From: Kordiimonas lipolytica
GTDB taxonomy: Bacteria > Pseudomonadota > Alphaproteobacteria > Sphingomonadales > Kordiimonadaceae
Assembly (NCBI RefSeq): GCF_001550065.1
Contig: NZ_LRUB01000022.1
Span: 1 to 64,000 of the forward strand
Length of the DNA: 64,000 nucleotides
Direction of reading: 5' to 3'
Numbering within the stretch: position 1 is the first letter of the stretch; every line of letters starts with the position of its first letter. This document shows, piece by piece, positions 18,004 through 26,159 of the stretch. The notes under the pieces were generated by a model. It was not told the DNA's origin and did not search any database. It was given only the letters and a program-made list of their open reading frames with translations. The position numbers were made by a program, and so were the translations under genes.

Positions 18004-18030
18004 TGGTTAACCAAAGTAAAATTGCAATTT
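18004..18030. promoter_or_regulatory. Two palindromes upstream of the secreted protein gene
   Basis: tggttaacca (18004-18013) and aaattgcaattt (18019-18030) are both perfect palindromes in an AT-rich promoter region. ttaacc also matches half of a CtrA box, but the second half-site is missing. Regulator unknown. Confidence 0.35.
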
Positions 18031-18100
18031 ACTAAAATTTGAGGCAATATCCCGGCTTCGTGGGGCGAATTGGAAACTAATGGGAATGTTGGGAGATAAC

Positions 18101-18640
18101 ATGATGTTCAGTAAAGGCCGTGTGGCCGCTTTGGTTATGGGGATCGCAGTTGGCACGACTGGCGCTTTTGCCGGTGATACAGCGTCCGTTTCTTATGAAG
18201 GCACCTGCCTTGCACCGATCGCCGCCTACAAAGACGGCCTTCCTGCCATTGAAGGCGCTGCAGACATGTCTGCCGATCAGCAAATCGTTGCGACAACGGA
18301 CATGTTCCGTACTGTTCTTGCGGCATTCGCTGAGGTTCAAGCCTGCCACCAGGGTCTTGTTGAAAACAATGGCGCTGATGAGAAATTCGCGTCTCTTTAT
18401 GCCGGAACGCGCGAAACAAGCCGCGTGTTTGCACAGGTGCAAAGCGAATTTGAATCCAAGATCGAAGAAATGTCAGCGTCTGCCCTGTCTGATGTAGCAC
18501 CGGCTGCAGGCGAAGATTCTGAAGCCGATCTGGCAGCGGAAGCGCAAACCTTCAATACCATGGAAATCCTGATGCAATCCTATATGGTGCTGGAGCGCAG
18601 CCAGGAACTTGGCAAGAAGCTTCTGAAGGTGTCTAGCTAA
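18101..18640 (+). CDS. Small secreted protein of unknown function
   Basis: The 179-residue protein has a clear signal peptide (VAALVMGIAVGTTGAFA, cleavage before GDTA). The mature part is acidic and largely helical, with two cysteines (GTCLAP and QACHQG) that could form a disulfide. I do not recognise a family. ATG 18101 is used because GGGAG lies 7 nt upstream; an in-frame ATG at 18080 is less likely. A strong terminator follows, so it is monocistronic. Confidence 0.75.
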   Translation: MMFSKGRVAALVMGIAVGTTGAFAGDTASVSYEGTCLAPIAAYKDGLPAIEGAADMSADQQIVATTDMFRTVLAAFAEVQACHQGLVENNGADEKFASLYAGTRETSRVFAQVQSEFESKIEEMSASALSDVAPAAGEDSEADLAAEAQTFNTMEILMQSYMVLERSQELGKKLLKVSS

Positions 18641-18665
18641 GACCTACTCATAGCCGATAGAATAC

Positions 18666-18695
18666 AAAAGCCCGCCTTTTGGTGGGCTTTTTTTT
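18666..18695 (+). terminator. Rho-independent terminator
   Basis: The stem agcccgcc/ggtgggct with a tttt loop is followed by a run of eight or more T. It separates the secreted-protein gene from the convergent TIR-TPR gene. Confidence 0.85.
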
Positions 18696-18709
18696 ATGGC
18701 GGGTCTGGG

Positions 18710-19855
18710 TCAAGAAACATCCCGCGCTGTTGCCAGTTTCCAGCCAGGATGGGCCTGTGCGAGCTGTTCACTTGCCCGAAGAAAGTCCGCTCGGCGAAAC
18801 CCTATGCTGATCAGGTTTTCTGCGATCTCTGCCGCTTCTTCATATTGCTTTAGCCGCAAATAGGCTTTCATCAGCTCAAACCTTACGACAGGATGACACT
18901 TGCGCCACACGTCACCGAACTTGGACGTGAGACTCCTTAATGCTTTTTCCGCTGCTTCATTGTCGTCTTGCGCAAAAGCGAGTTCTGCAGAGGCGGTCAG
19001 GTAAACAGCGTGCATTTTCCTGCCAAATACCGACCTGAAGGAAATCGGCTTTGATGCTGTTTGAAAGTTCTGAACTTCAGAAAGCAGCAATTGTGCTTCA
19101 TTCAGTCGGGCCAGGTGAACAAGTGCAATTGCTCGAAGGGATTTGGCTGTAAGCAGCCAGCTTTTCCCGTCTGCAGAGAATTCCGACTTCTTCAGGATTG
19201 CTTCTATCCATTGGTGAGCTTTCTCCAGTGTTTTTTCTGCATCTTTATACCGACCGTCAACAAGCTGCCCAAGCCCCAAAGGTATTCCAAGGCGAGCTGA
19301 CATAAGTTCCTGCCGGAAATTCAAAGGTTCTTCCTGAAGGACTGCGGGAAAGGCCACTCGGGCCTTATGGAGCAGGTCTGCTGCCTCCTCGCCTCGCCCA
19401 GCATTGATCAGAGCTTCCGCCAAGGGCGCGTGAAAACGAAGATGCAGATAAAGATTTGGCGACTTTGGGAATTTTAAGTGAATGGCCTTGAATTGGAAAA
19501 GAGAGCGCTGCCAGCTTTCAATCGTTTGATCCAGCGATCCAGTAACTTCCTGCATGGCTGCCAGGTGCATGTAGCCGCCAGGTATAATGTCTCCAACATT
19601 CCGTGGGGACGGAACATTTCGCTGCGCTTTCGTTATGGCGAAACCTGCCTCAACATGTTTTTGGGCGGCTTTAGGCTCAAGTTTGTCCCGCTTCAATTTC
19701 CCCATCACCATATGGGCATCGCCCAGCACGCGCTTGTCATCTGGGTGGCGCTTTTTATCTACGGCTAAAAGCCGCTTTGCATAGTACATCCATTCGGTGG
19801 TGACTTTTTCTGCCTCGTCAAAGTCGCCTTGCAGCCAAGCCACTTCCTCCAGCAA
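18710..19855 (-). CDS. C-terminal TPR half of the second TIR-TPR paralogue (out of frame)
   Basis: This open frame of 381 residues is all alpha-helical and TPR-like. It aligns along its length with residues about 345-726 of the intact paralogue at 20891-23071 (shared HPVVRFELMKAY near the C-terminus). It has no good start of its own. It is the continuation of the TIR frame at 19896-20894, reached if one A is dropped from the A9 tract. The joined product would be 727 residues against 726 for the paralogue. It is therefore half of one gene, either frameshifted or switched by slippage. Confidence 0.8.
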   Translation of the reverse strand: MLEEVAWLQGDFDEAEKVTTEWMYYAKRLLAVDKKRHPDDKRVLGDAHMVMGKLKRDKLEPKAAQKHVEAGFAITKAQRNVPSPRNVGDIIPGGYMHLAAMQEVTGSLDQTIESWQRSLFQFKAIHLKFPKSPNLYLHLRFHAPLAEALINAGRGEEAADLLHKARVAFPAVLQEEPLNFRQELMSARLGIPLGLGQLVDGRYKDAEKTLEKAHQWIEAILKKSEFSADGKSWLLTAKSLRAIALVHLARLNEAQLLLSEVQNFQTASKPISFRSVFGRKMHAVYLTASAELAFAQDDNEAAEKALRSLTSKFGDVWRKCHPVVRFELMKAYLRLKQYEEAAEIAENLISIGFRRADFLRASEQLAQAHPGWKLATARDVS

Positions 19856-19895
19856 CCTGAGGACGGTTATGTGACTGCCAAGAACCTCAGCGTTG

Positions 19896-20894
19896 TCAGA
19901 GTTTTTTTTTCGCGAGGGACGAAGAGGTTTTATAAAGCGACCGCAGGCTTGCCCTTACACGCTCGCTATGACCTTGATACATTTTGCCACGGAGCAGGTA
20001 ATTGATCCCCCGCAGTTTCTGGGCGAGTTCTTCTGGACCCATATTCGGGCTATTGGGGCCCTCATAATGCTCAACAACCCGATTGGTAAGGTTGTCGAGC
20101 AGGTCAACCTGACCTCTTTCAAATAATGTATATCCCAACTGATCTATGATGCTTTGGAGCAAGCTCTCCGTGTCATCTTGTTCATGCTGGGCTATGGCAA
20201 GAGCTTGCTCAGCCTGCCTCGTCGCAATGTAGGCGTGGTTTGCGAGCCCGGCTGTCAGCAGCATGCCTGCTGTTGCGAGCGCAGTGAACCCCCACAACCG
20301 CTTTTGGCGACGTTGCAGGTCGCGCCGGACAAGCGTATCGAGATTGACGCCCAGAATGCCCGCCACCACTTTCAGTAGCGCCATTTTCCTGCCGTCGCCT
20401 TGTGGCCTTGCATCTGCAGCCAACGGGACGCCGTAGATGGTCGATGTCTCCATGGTTTGGCGGAGGAGTGCTTGTGGAAAGCATTCGAGAGCCGGATCGA
20501 GCCCCCGTGCGGTAGCGAAGGGTTCGCCGTCCCTGATGATATAGAAGATATGGGCGTCACCGCGCATCTCGCGAAACAGTTCGATTTCCAGGTTTACGCC
20601 CTTGGAATGGGCAGCTTTAGGTGAGCAGACAACCAGAAGCGTGTCGCTCTGGCCTAATGCTTCCCTGATTTTCGCATCGACACTGCTTCCTGCTGCCAGC
20701 TCTTTTCTGTCTAGGAAAATGCGGTTCAATCTTTTTGGAACCGGGCCAGATGGGCTTTCGGTGCCGATAAGGTGTTTCGGTATGCGATAGTTTTCCAGGG
20801 CTTTAAGCAGCCAGCGAGCCCATTCGCTGTCCTCATGGCTATAGGATACAAAAGCTGAATACCATCTGCTTGTCATGGTATGCGTGTTGCTCAT
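19896..20894 (-). CDS. TIR-domain membrane protein, N-terminal part of the second paralogue
   Basis: The 332-residue frame has a TIR domain (about 12-140, FVSYSHEDSEW at its start). The putative NADase Glu is E103 in GVNLEIELF. An RRQKRLWGF anchor and one membrane helix lie near 205-228, then the start of the helical region. It ends in SSLAKKKL at an A9 tract and stops. The ATG overlaps the stop of the upstream paralogue by 4 bp (ATGA). The truncated protein would keep TIR and membrane anchor but lose its TPR domain. Confidence 0.85.
   Translation of the reverse strand: MSNTHTMTSRWYSAFVSYSHEDSEWARWLLKALENYRIPKHLIGTESPSGPVPKRLNRIFLDRKELAAGSSVDAKIREALGQSDTLLVVCSPKAAHSKGVNLEIELFREMRGDAHIFYIIRDGEPFATARGLDPALECFPQALLRQTMETSTIYGVPLAADARPQGDGRKMALLKVVAGILGVNLDTLVRRDLQRRQKRLWGFTALATAGMLLTAGLANHAYIATRQAEQALAIAQHEQDDTESLLQSIIDQLGYTLFERGQVDLLDNLTNRVVEHYEGPNSPNMGPEELAQKLRGINYLLRGKMYQGHSERVRASLRSLYKTSSSLAKKKL
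19902..19910 (-). repeat. A9 homopolymer at the frameshift point
   Basis: Nine T on the plus strand read as AAA AAA AAA in the coding direction, followed by CTC TGA. With eight A the frame continues KKNSDNAEVLG and on through the TPR half without interruption. Such tracts cause polymerase slippage, transcriptional slippage and sequencing errors. Confidence 0.9.
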
Positions 20895-23071
20895 GAAGGC
20901 CTTGCTTCAGCGGCGGTATTTCCTGGGCCGCGGTCAAGTTCTTCCAGTTCCTGGAGGAAGTCAGGCCGGGCAAATCCGATTTCAGTCAGATTGTCGGCTA
21001 TTTCCTGGGCCGCGCTCCATTGGCCGGTGGCGATGTAGGCTTTCATTAGCTCAAAGCGCACAACAGGATGGCTTTGTCGCCATTTAGGACCCAGGCTAGC
21101 AATCATCTGCTGGCGGATTGACCTCGCAAGGCCTGGAGTTCCCTGCATTACAGCAAGTTCAGCCCGAGCGTTAGCAAGGATCGAACGCGTCTTCCGGCCA
21201 TGAATGGAATGAAGTAGCCGGGCTGGTGTTTGATCTGTTTCCTGCGTGACCTGGTTCATCAGGTGGACCGCCTTTGTCACTTGTCCCATCTTCGCCATTG
21301 AGAGAGCCCACAGGGTCTTTGAGGTCAGTATCCAGTTGACCGTATCAACTGACTCCAGCGAAAGCTGATACTGGGCTGTCATTCCTTCTGTGGCTTCGGC
21401 GAAAGCCTGTTCGGCATCGGCCCATCTGTTCTTGCCCATCAACAACAAGCCACGCAACATATCGCCTCGGAAAATCATTGTCCGATAGCGGTGGTTTTCC
21501 TCATTGTTGGCAAGAATCTTTCGAAGATTTTTCTGTGCCGCGTCCACAGCCTGCAGCGCTTCGTCACTGTGCCCTGAATTGAATAGAAGCTCCGCCAAAT
21601 CAATATGGAAACGATAATAGAGGAGGTTGGCAACACCTTGAACGGGGGAAAGCTCCTGTCGCTTCCGGTAGAGATACAAGCTCTTTTCTAGTGAGGCAAT
21701 TGCCTCAGGTAAGGGGGCCACGATCTCTTGAACCACTGAGAGGTGATAATAGCCACCATCAACATTCGCCACCTCTCGGTATGTCCCTATATTGTCTGGC
21801 ATCTGTCCGACAGCGATCCTGATCGCGAGTCCTTCTTTTATCAGATCATAGGCTTTTTCAGGCTGTTGGAATGCATGCATTTGAACTTGGGCGAGATCAA
21901 TCAGCGCATTGCCAATGCCAGCCCTGTCGTCCGGGTGCCTGTTCGGCTGTAGCTTGTATGCCCGCTCGGCGGTAGCAAGTCTTTCTTCAATCAGTGTCCG
22001 TGTTACTTCGTAGTCACCGGCAAGTAGCTTAAGATCGCTCAGGAGCTTCAAGATATAGATATGGGTCAGCAGCAATTCCCAGCTCTCGGGATGTTGCTCT
22101 ATGGTTTCTCTGGTCTTTTGTCTCAAGTCTTCAAGGCGCTCGGCAATCTCGCTCTGGTCACTGTTAAAGATGCGACCCCGCGACAACATGGCAAGGCCAC
22201 GCACCTTGCGTGCAATTTCCTTGGGGCCCATATCGGGGCTGTTCTGACCGTCGTAATGATCAAGGATGCGAGACGACATCGCTTCCAGAAGGTCCGCGTG
22301 CCCGCGCCGCCATAAATGTTGCCCTAGATCATCCACGATGTACTGGATCAGACTTTCGGCTTCATCCTGCTGGCGCTGTGCATGGGCAAGGGCTTCCTCG
22401 GCTCTCTGGGATGCCAGATAAGCCTGGGTGGCGAGTCCTGATGTCAGCATCATACCCGCTGTTGCCAGCCCCATAAATCCCCACAGGCGTTTTTGTCGGC
22501 GGTGCAGGTCGCGGCGGACCAGTGTATCAAGGTTTACTCCAAGGATACCCGCCACGACCTTAAGAAGGGCCATCTTTTTGCCGTCTCCCTGTGGGCGGGC
22601 GTCGTCCGCGGCCAGGGGAACGCCATAGGCGGTGGTGGTGTCCATGTCGTGGTTGATCAGTGCTTTGGGGAAGCATTCGAGCTCTGGATCCAGGCCGCGC
22701 GCTGCCGCGTGCGGTTCACCTTCCAGGATAATGTAGAAAATATGTTGGTCTCCGCGCATTTTGCGGAACAGCTCGATCTCCTGATTTACGCCGTAGGAAT
22801 GAACAGCATTAGGCGAGCACGCGACAAGCAATGTTTTGCTTTGTTTCAGGGCTTCCTGAATCTTGGCATCAAGACAGGCTCCGGCTGCAAGCTCTTCGCG
22901 GTCACGGAAAATGCGGGTTAGCTTTGCAGGGACAGTGCCATTCGTACCCTTTGTCCCTACCAGATGGCCGGGGACACGATAGGCCTCAATGGCTTTCAAT
23001 AGCCATTTTGCCCATTTGTCGTCCTTGTGGCTGTAGGACACAAATGCAGTGTAGGTACTATGTTCGGTCAA
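20891..23071 (-). CDS. TIR-TM-TPR membrane protein (intact paralogue)
   Basis: This 726-residue protein has three parts. The TIR domain (about 8-140) contains FVSYSHKDDKW, a BB-loop-like DREEL at 57-61, and E98 in GVNQEIELF at the position of the catalytic Glu of NAD-cleaving TIRs. One membrane helix (about 197-220) is preceded by RRDLHRRQKR, which predicts the TIR inside the cell and the C-terminus outside. A C-terminal solenoid of TPR-like helices runs from about 245 to 715. It lies 46 bp after the Nudix gene and overlaps the second TIR gene, so the three probably form one operon. Function unknown; a sensor-effector role, possibly defence, is an inference. Confidence 0.88.
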   Translation of the reverse strand: MTEHSTYTAFVSYSHKDDKWAKWLLKAIEAYRVPGHLVGTKGTNGTVPAKLTRIFRDREELAAGACLDAKIQEALKQSKTLLVACSPNAVHSYGVNQEIELFRKMRGDQHIFYIILEGEPHAAARGLDPELECFPKALINHDMDTTTAYGVPLAADDARPQGDGKKMALLKVVAGILGVNLDTLVRRDLHRRQKRLWGFMGLATAGMMLTSGLATQAYLASQRAEEALAHAQRQQDEAESLIQYIVDDLGQHLWRRGHADLLEAMSSRILDHYDGQNSPDMGPKEIARKVRGLAMLSRGRIFNSDQSEIAERLEDLRQKTRETIEQHPESWELLLTHIYILKLLSDLKLLAGDYEVTRTLIEERLATAERAYKLQPNRHPDDRAGIGNALIDLAQVQMHAFQQPEKAYDLIKEGLAIRIAVGQMPDNIGTYREVANVDGGYYHLSVVQEIVAPLPEAIASLEKSLYLYRKRQELSPVQGVANLLYYRFHIDLAELLFNSGHSDEALQAVDAAQKNLRKILANNEENHRYRTMIFRGDMLRGLLLMGKNRWADAEQAFAEATEGMTAQYQLSLESVDTVNWILTSKTLWALSMAKMGQVTKAVHLMNQVTQETDQTPARLLHSIHGRKTRSILANARAELAVMQGTPGLARSIRQQMIASLGPKWRQSHPVVRFELMKAYIATGQWSAAQEIADNLTEIGFARPDFLQELEELDRGPGNTAAEARPS

Positions 23072-23117
23072 TTCCCCGTTTCAACGGCGTTTCCGCCCCG
23101 ACCCCCTCAAGTCATAG

Positions 23118-23786
23118 TCAGCGGATAATTTTCACGCTCTTCGGATCAATGATCCGGTAAAGCATCGCAGGCCTGTGGGCCCCGCGTGAGAATTTCTTGC
23201 CGGTTTCTTCAATCAGCTTCAGCGACAGGATCCACTTGCGGAAGTTCCGTTTGTCAAGCTCTCGCCCAATCGCCTGTTCATAAACCGTCTGTAGCTGTGA
23301 AAGCGTAAACTCCTCCGGCATGAATTGCAGGCCGATGGTGGAATATTCCATCTTTGCTGCAAGCCTGGCCTGGGCAACCTCAATGATTTCCTGGTGGTCA
23401 AACGCTAGCTGGGGCAGCTTGTCAATCGGGAACCATTGGGCTTCTTCAGCGTCAGTGCCGGCTGCCAACTCCATGCCTTCCGACGGGGTCAGTGTATAAT
23501 AGGCGACACTGATGACACGTTCGCGCGGATCACGTCCCGGTTTGCCGAATGTATAGAGCTGCTCGAGATAGACGTCGGAAAGGCCCGCTTCTTCCTCAAG
23601 TTCCCGTTTGGCACATTCGTCCAGGCTTTCCTCCATCCGGACAAAGCCGCCGGGCAAAGCCCAGGACCCTTTGTGCGGATCCATCCCCCGTTTGATCAGG
23701 AGAAGATTTAGTTTAGCGTCCCGAACAGTGAAGATGACAATATCAGTCGTCACCGCCGGATGGGGATATTCATAAGTGTAAGTCAT
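23118..23786 (-). CDS. Nudix hydrolase fused to a winged helix, NrtR-like regulator
   Basis: The 222-residue protein has an N-terminal Nudix domain with an apparently complete Nudix box (GGFVRMEES...REL then EEEAGL, about 46-69) and a C-terminal winged-helix-like domain (about 155-222, containing FTLSQLQTVYEQAIGR and RKWILSLKL). This is the layout of NrtR, which represses NAD-metabolism genes and is released by ADP-ribose. The intact box suggests it may also hydrolyse ADP-ribose-like compounds. It leads the TIR operon. A plain ADP-ribose pyrophosphatase is the alternative. Confidence 0.82.
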   Translation of the reverse strand: MTYTYEYPHPAVTTDIVIFTVRDAKLNLLLIKRGMDPHKGSWALPGGFVRMEESLDECAKRELEEEAGLSDVYLEQLYTFGKPGRDPRERVISVAYYTLTPSEGMELAAGTDAEEAQWFPIDKLPQLAFDHQEIIEVAQARLAAKMEYSTIGLQFMPEEFTLSQLQTVYEQAIGRELDKRNFRKWILSLKLIEETGKKFSRGAHRPAMLYRIIDPKSVKIIR

Positions 23787-24113
23787 TCTTGTTCGTGTTC
23801 CTAAAACACATTAATTCTTATGGGCTTACTCAAAAACACAGATACTTGGTTATCAAAAAAAACACGTTGTCACTAGTATCAGATTTTTGCCGTGTGGATA
23901 TATATTTTGTCAAAGGGCATATATTTTCACCGAGGCATGTGTATTTTGTTTTCTTGTATCCCGGATTCCTCTAAAGGTCTCAGGGAGGCTCGCCAGGATC
24001 AAGGTTTTTGTCGGGCTTTTGCCAAAATTCCATGATGGTACTTGACCCGCTAGCCGATTTGGGTTGGTATCGCATAAACGTAATTTATTAGGGTTTTTAT
24101 ACGGAGGGGTAGT
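23787..24113. promoter_or_regulatory. Divergent control region with a dyad and three spaced repeats
   Basis: This 327-bp AT-rich gap separates the Nudix/TIR operon from the TerB-like gene. A dyad gtgtt-5-aacac lies at 23795-23809, just upstream of the Nudix start. T(A/G)TATTTT occurs three times at 23901, 23920 and 23940, spaced 19-20 bp, which puts the copies on one face of the helix. No gene is visible. The sites are candidates for autoregulation by the NrtR-like protein or for another regulator. Confidence 0.45.
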
Positions 24114-24545
24114 ATGTCGCTAATGCAGCTAGAGACCATTACAGGGCTGTTTCGCGGGAAAGAGTTGAGTGAAGCCGAAAAGAAAGAGGCTATCCGTGAA
24201 GCTCTGTTCATGACCCTGTCGCGCGCTACCGCTGCGGACAGCAATGTTGCGGGTCTTGAAGTTTCAACAGTGCAGGCCATCCTGAAGGACGCGGTTGGCG
24301 AAGACGTTAGCGAAAAAGATATTCGTGTGGCGGCAAATTCCGCGCTCTATAAAGAAGGATCGATTGAGAAGGTTCTGGGCAAGCTGGCAGGCAAGGTTGA
24401 TGCGGCGGATCGCTGCTCAATCGTGAATGCGCTGGCGCAGGTTCTCAAGGCGGATGGCCGTGTCAGCCCGTTCGAGGTTGAATTCTTCAACAGTGTTGTG
24501 AAGGCCTTGGGGCTCAGCCACGCTGATGTTGCAGGCCTTGAGTAG
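24114..24545 (+). CDS. TerB-like protein
   Basis: The 143-residue all-helical protein resembles TerB/DUF533-type proteins, with the repeated acidic pattern typical of the family (ATAADSNVAGLE and LAQVLKADGRVSPFE). TerB homologues bind divalent metal and occur in tellurite-resistance and membrane-stress systems, but no other ter genes are here. It has a strong GGAGGGG ribosome site and its own terminator. It is divergent from the Nudix-TIR operon, so shared control is possible. Confidence 0.78.
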   Translation: MSLMQLETITGLFRGKELSEAEKKEAIREALFMTLSRATAADSNVAGLEVSTVQAILKDAVGEDVSEKDIRVAANSALYKEGSIEKVLGKLAGKVDAADRCSIVNALAQVLKADGRVSPFEVEFFNSVVKALGLSHADVAGLE

Positions 24546-24579
24546 GTCTTGACGAGGTTTTGGTGCTCAGGCACCGGGT

Positions 24580-24603
24580 AAAGGCGGGCTTGGCCCGCCT
24601 TTT
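24580..24603 (+). terminator. Rho-independent terminator
   Basis: aaaggcgggc (24580-24589) pairs with gcccgccttt (24593-24602) around a TTG loop and runs into T residues. It lies between the convergent TerB-like and aminotransferase genes and may serve both strands. Confidence 0.85.
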
Positions 24604-24615
24604 CTGTATCTGCGA

Positions 24616-25995
24616 TCAGGCTTCGGTGCCCATCACGCTGTCGATCCCGGCTTTCGCGATATCAATGATAGTGTCGATGTCATCGCGTGATACCGTCAGC
24701 GGGGGCGAGAGGGCCAGCGAATTCATGGTTGGCAGTGGGCGGATCACCAGCCCACGACGATAGCATTCTTCCGAAATTTTTGCGGCCAGTTTACGCGCAG
24801 AGTCCAGAAAGGTTTTCGACGGCGCATCAGCCATTAGCTGGATGGCGGCCACGAGGCCAGCGCCTCGTATTTCGCCAACATGGGGGTGGCCGTTGAAGGC
24901 GGCGCGCAACTGGTCATGGAAATAGGCGCCGGTGGCTTTCGCATTCTCGACCAGTTTTTCCCGCTTCATGATTTCAAGGACCTTGAGCGCGACCGCGGCC
25001 CCTACCGGGTGTCCGCTATAGGTATAGCCATGTGAAAAACCGCCCAGTTCCTTAGATGCCGTGCGCATCACATTGTGGATTTCCTCGCTGATGAAAGCCG
25101 CGGACATGGGGAAGATGCCGGCCGTCAGGCCTTTGGCTGTGGCCATCATATCGGGCTTTATGCTGTAAAGGTCAGATCCGAAGTTGTGGCCCGTGCGCCC
25201 ATAGCCGCAGACAACTTCATCGGCAATCAGCAGGATGTCGTGGCGGCGACAGATTTCCTGAACGCCCTGCCAGTAGCCCTTCGGTGGTGTCACCACGCCA
25301 CCTGCGCCCATGATAGGCTCGCCGATAAAAGCGGCGACGGTGTCTGCGCCTTCTTCGACGATCAACTGTTCCAGCCGGTGCAGCAGCCTTGCCGTGAAGG
25401 CCGCCTCATTCTCACCGTCCGTCGCCTGGCTGTAAAAATGTGGGAAGTCCGTATGTTTGGCGAAATCAAGCGGCAGGCTGAAAGCTCTATGGAAGCCCTT
25501 CAGGCCGGTGAGGCTGGCGGTGGAAATGGACGTGCCGTGATAGGCCTGCCAACGCGATATCACCTTGCGCTTTTCAGGCTTGCCGCGCATGGTGTTATAT
25601 TGCCAGGCGATCTTGACGAGCGTGTCGTTGGCGTCGGAGCCCGAGCAGCCAAAGAACACATGGCTGAGGCCATCGGGCGCCATCGCTATCAGTTCTTCGG
25701 CCAGCAGCTCCTGGGCTTGGTTCGTGTGGCCGCCAAATGTGTGAAAATAGTCGAGATCAATGGCAGCCTGGCGCATTGCGTCGGCAATTTCAGTCCTGCC
25801 GTGTCCCACACCTGCACACCATAATCCTGCGATGCCGTCAATCACCGTGTGGCCGTCGGCGTCAGTTACATGAATGCCTTTTGCGCTCGCGATCTTCCGC
25901 GGCCCATCTGCCTCCAGCGCACAAATTGAGGTTGCCGGGTGAAGAATCTTCTGTTTGTGAATCTTTTGCTGGCTTTGCCCCGCGATGTCGTGCAT
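24616..25995 (-). CDS. Class III (omega) aminotransferase
   Basis: The 459-residue PLP enzyme moves an amino group, usually from an omega-amine or amino acid to pyruvate. The PLP-binding Lys is in ATAKGLTAG, the Asp of IADEVVCGYGRTG holds the pyridine nitrogen, and GCSGSDAND binds phosphate. It groups with the aspartate aminotransferase family/omega-amino acid:pyruvate type. ATG 25995 has AGGGTGAG upstream; a GTG at 26004 is in frame. The divergent Lrp-family gene is its likely regulator. The exact amine is not predictable. Confidence 0.9.
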   Translation of the reverse strand: MHDIAGQSQQKIHKQKILHPATSICALEADGPRKIASAKGIHVTDADGHTVIDGIAGLWCAGVGHGRTEIADAMRQAAIDLDYFHTFGGHTNQAQELLAEELIAMAPDGLSHVFFGCSGSDANDTLVKIAWQYNTMRGKPEKRKVISRWQAYHGTSISTASLTGLKGFHRAFSLPLDFAKHTDFPHFYSQATDGENEAAFTARLLHRLEQLIVEEGADTVAAFIGEPIMGAGGVVTPPKGYWQGVQEICRRHDILLIADEVVCGYGRTGHNFGSDLYSIKPDMMATAKGLTAGIFPMSAAFISEEIHNVMRTASKELGGFSHGYTYSGHPVGAAVALKVLEIMKREKLVENAKATGAYFHDQLRAAFNGHPHVGEIRGAGLVAAIQLMADAPSKTFLDSARKLAAKISEECYRRGLVIRPLPTMNSLALSPPLTVSRDDIDTIIDIAKAGIDSVMGTEA

Positions 25996-26024
25996 TTTGC
26001 TCACCCTGTATTGATTTTGTTGGC

Positions 26025-26040
26025 TCTATGGAACCATAGA
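26025..26040. promoter_or_regulatory. Palindrome between aminotransferase and Lrp genes
   Basis: TCTATGGAACCATAGA is a perfect 16-bp palindrome in the 164-bp divergent gap, about 30 bp from the aminotransferase start. It is a good candidate for the binding site of the adjacent Lrp/AsnC regulator. Confidence 0.55.
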
Positions 26041-26159
26041 CCTGCCAGAATGAAATAGGGAAGTTAGGGGCAGGGACCCCATAAATTGCGGAAATGGCCA
26101 TAAACGCCGCATGAACTGCGGCACGGAGCCAGCCCTTCTCTCACTGGAGAAAAAGAAGC

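Noticed and set aside
18004..18013. CtrA box
   Set aside because: Only one TTAACC half-site is present; the second half at 7-nt spacing is missing.
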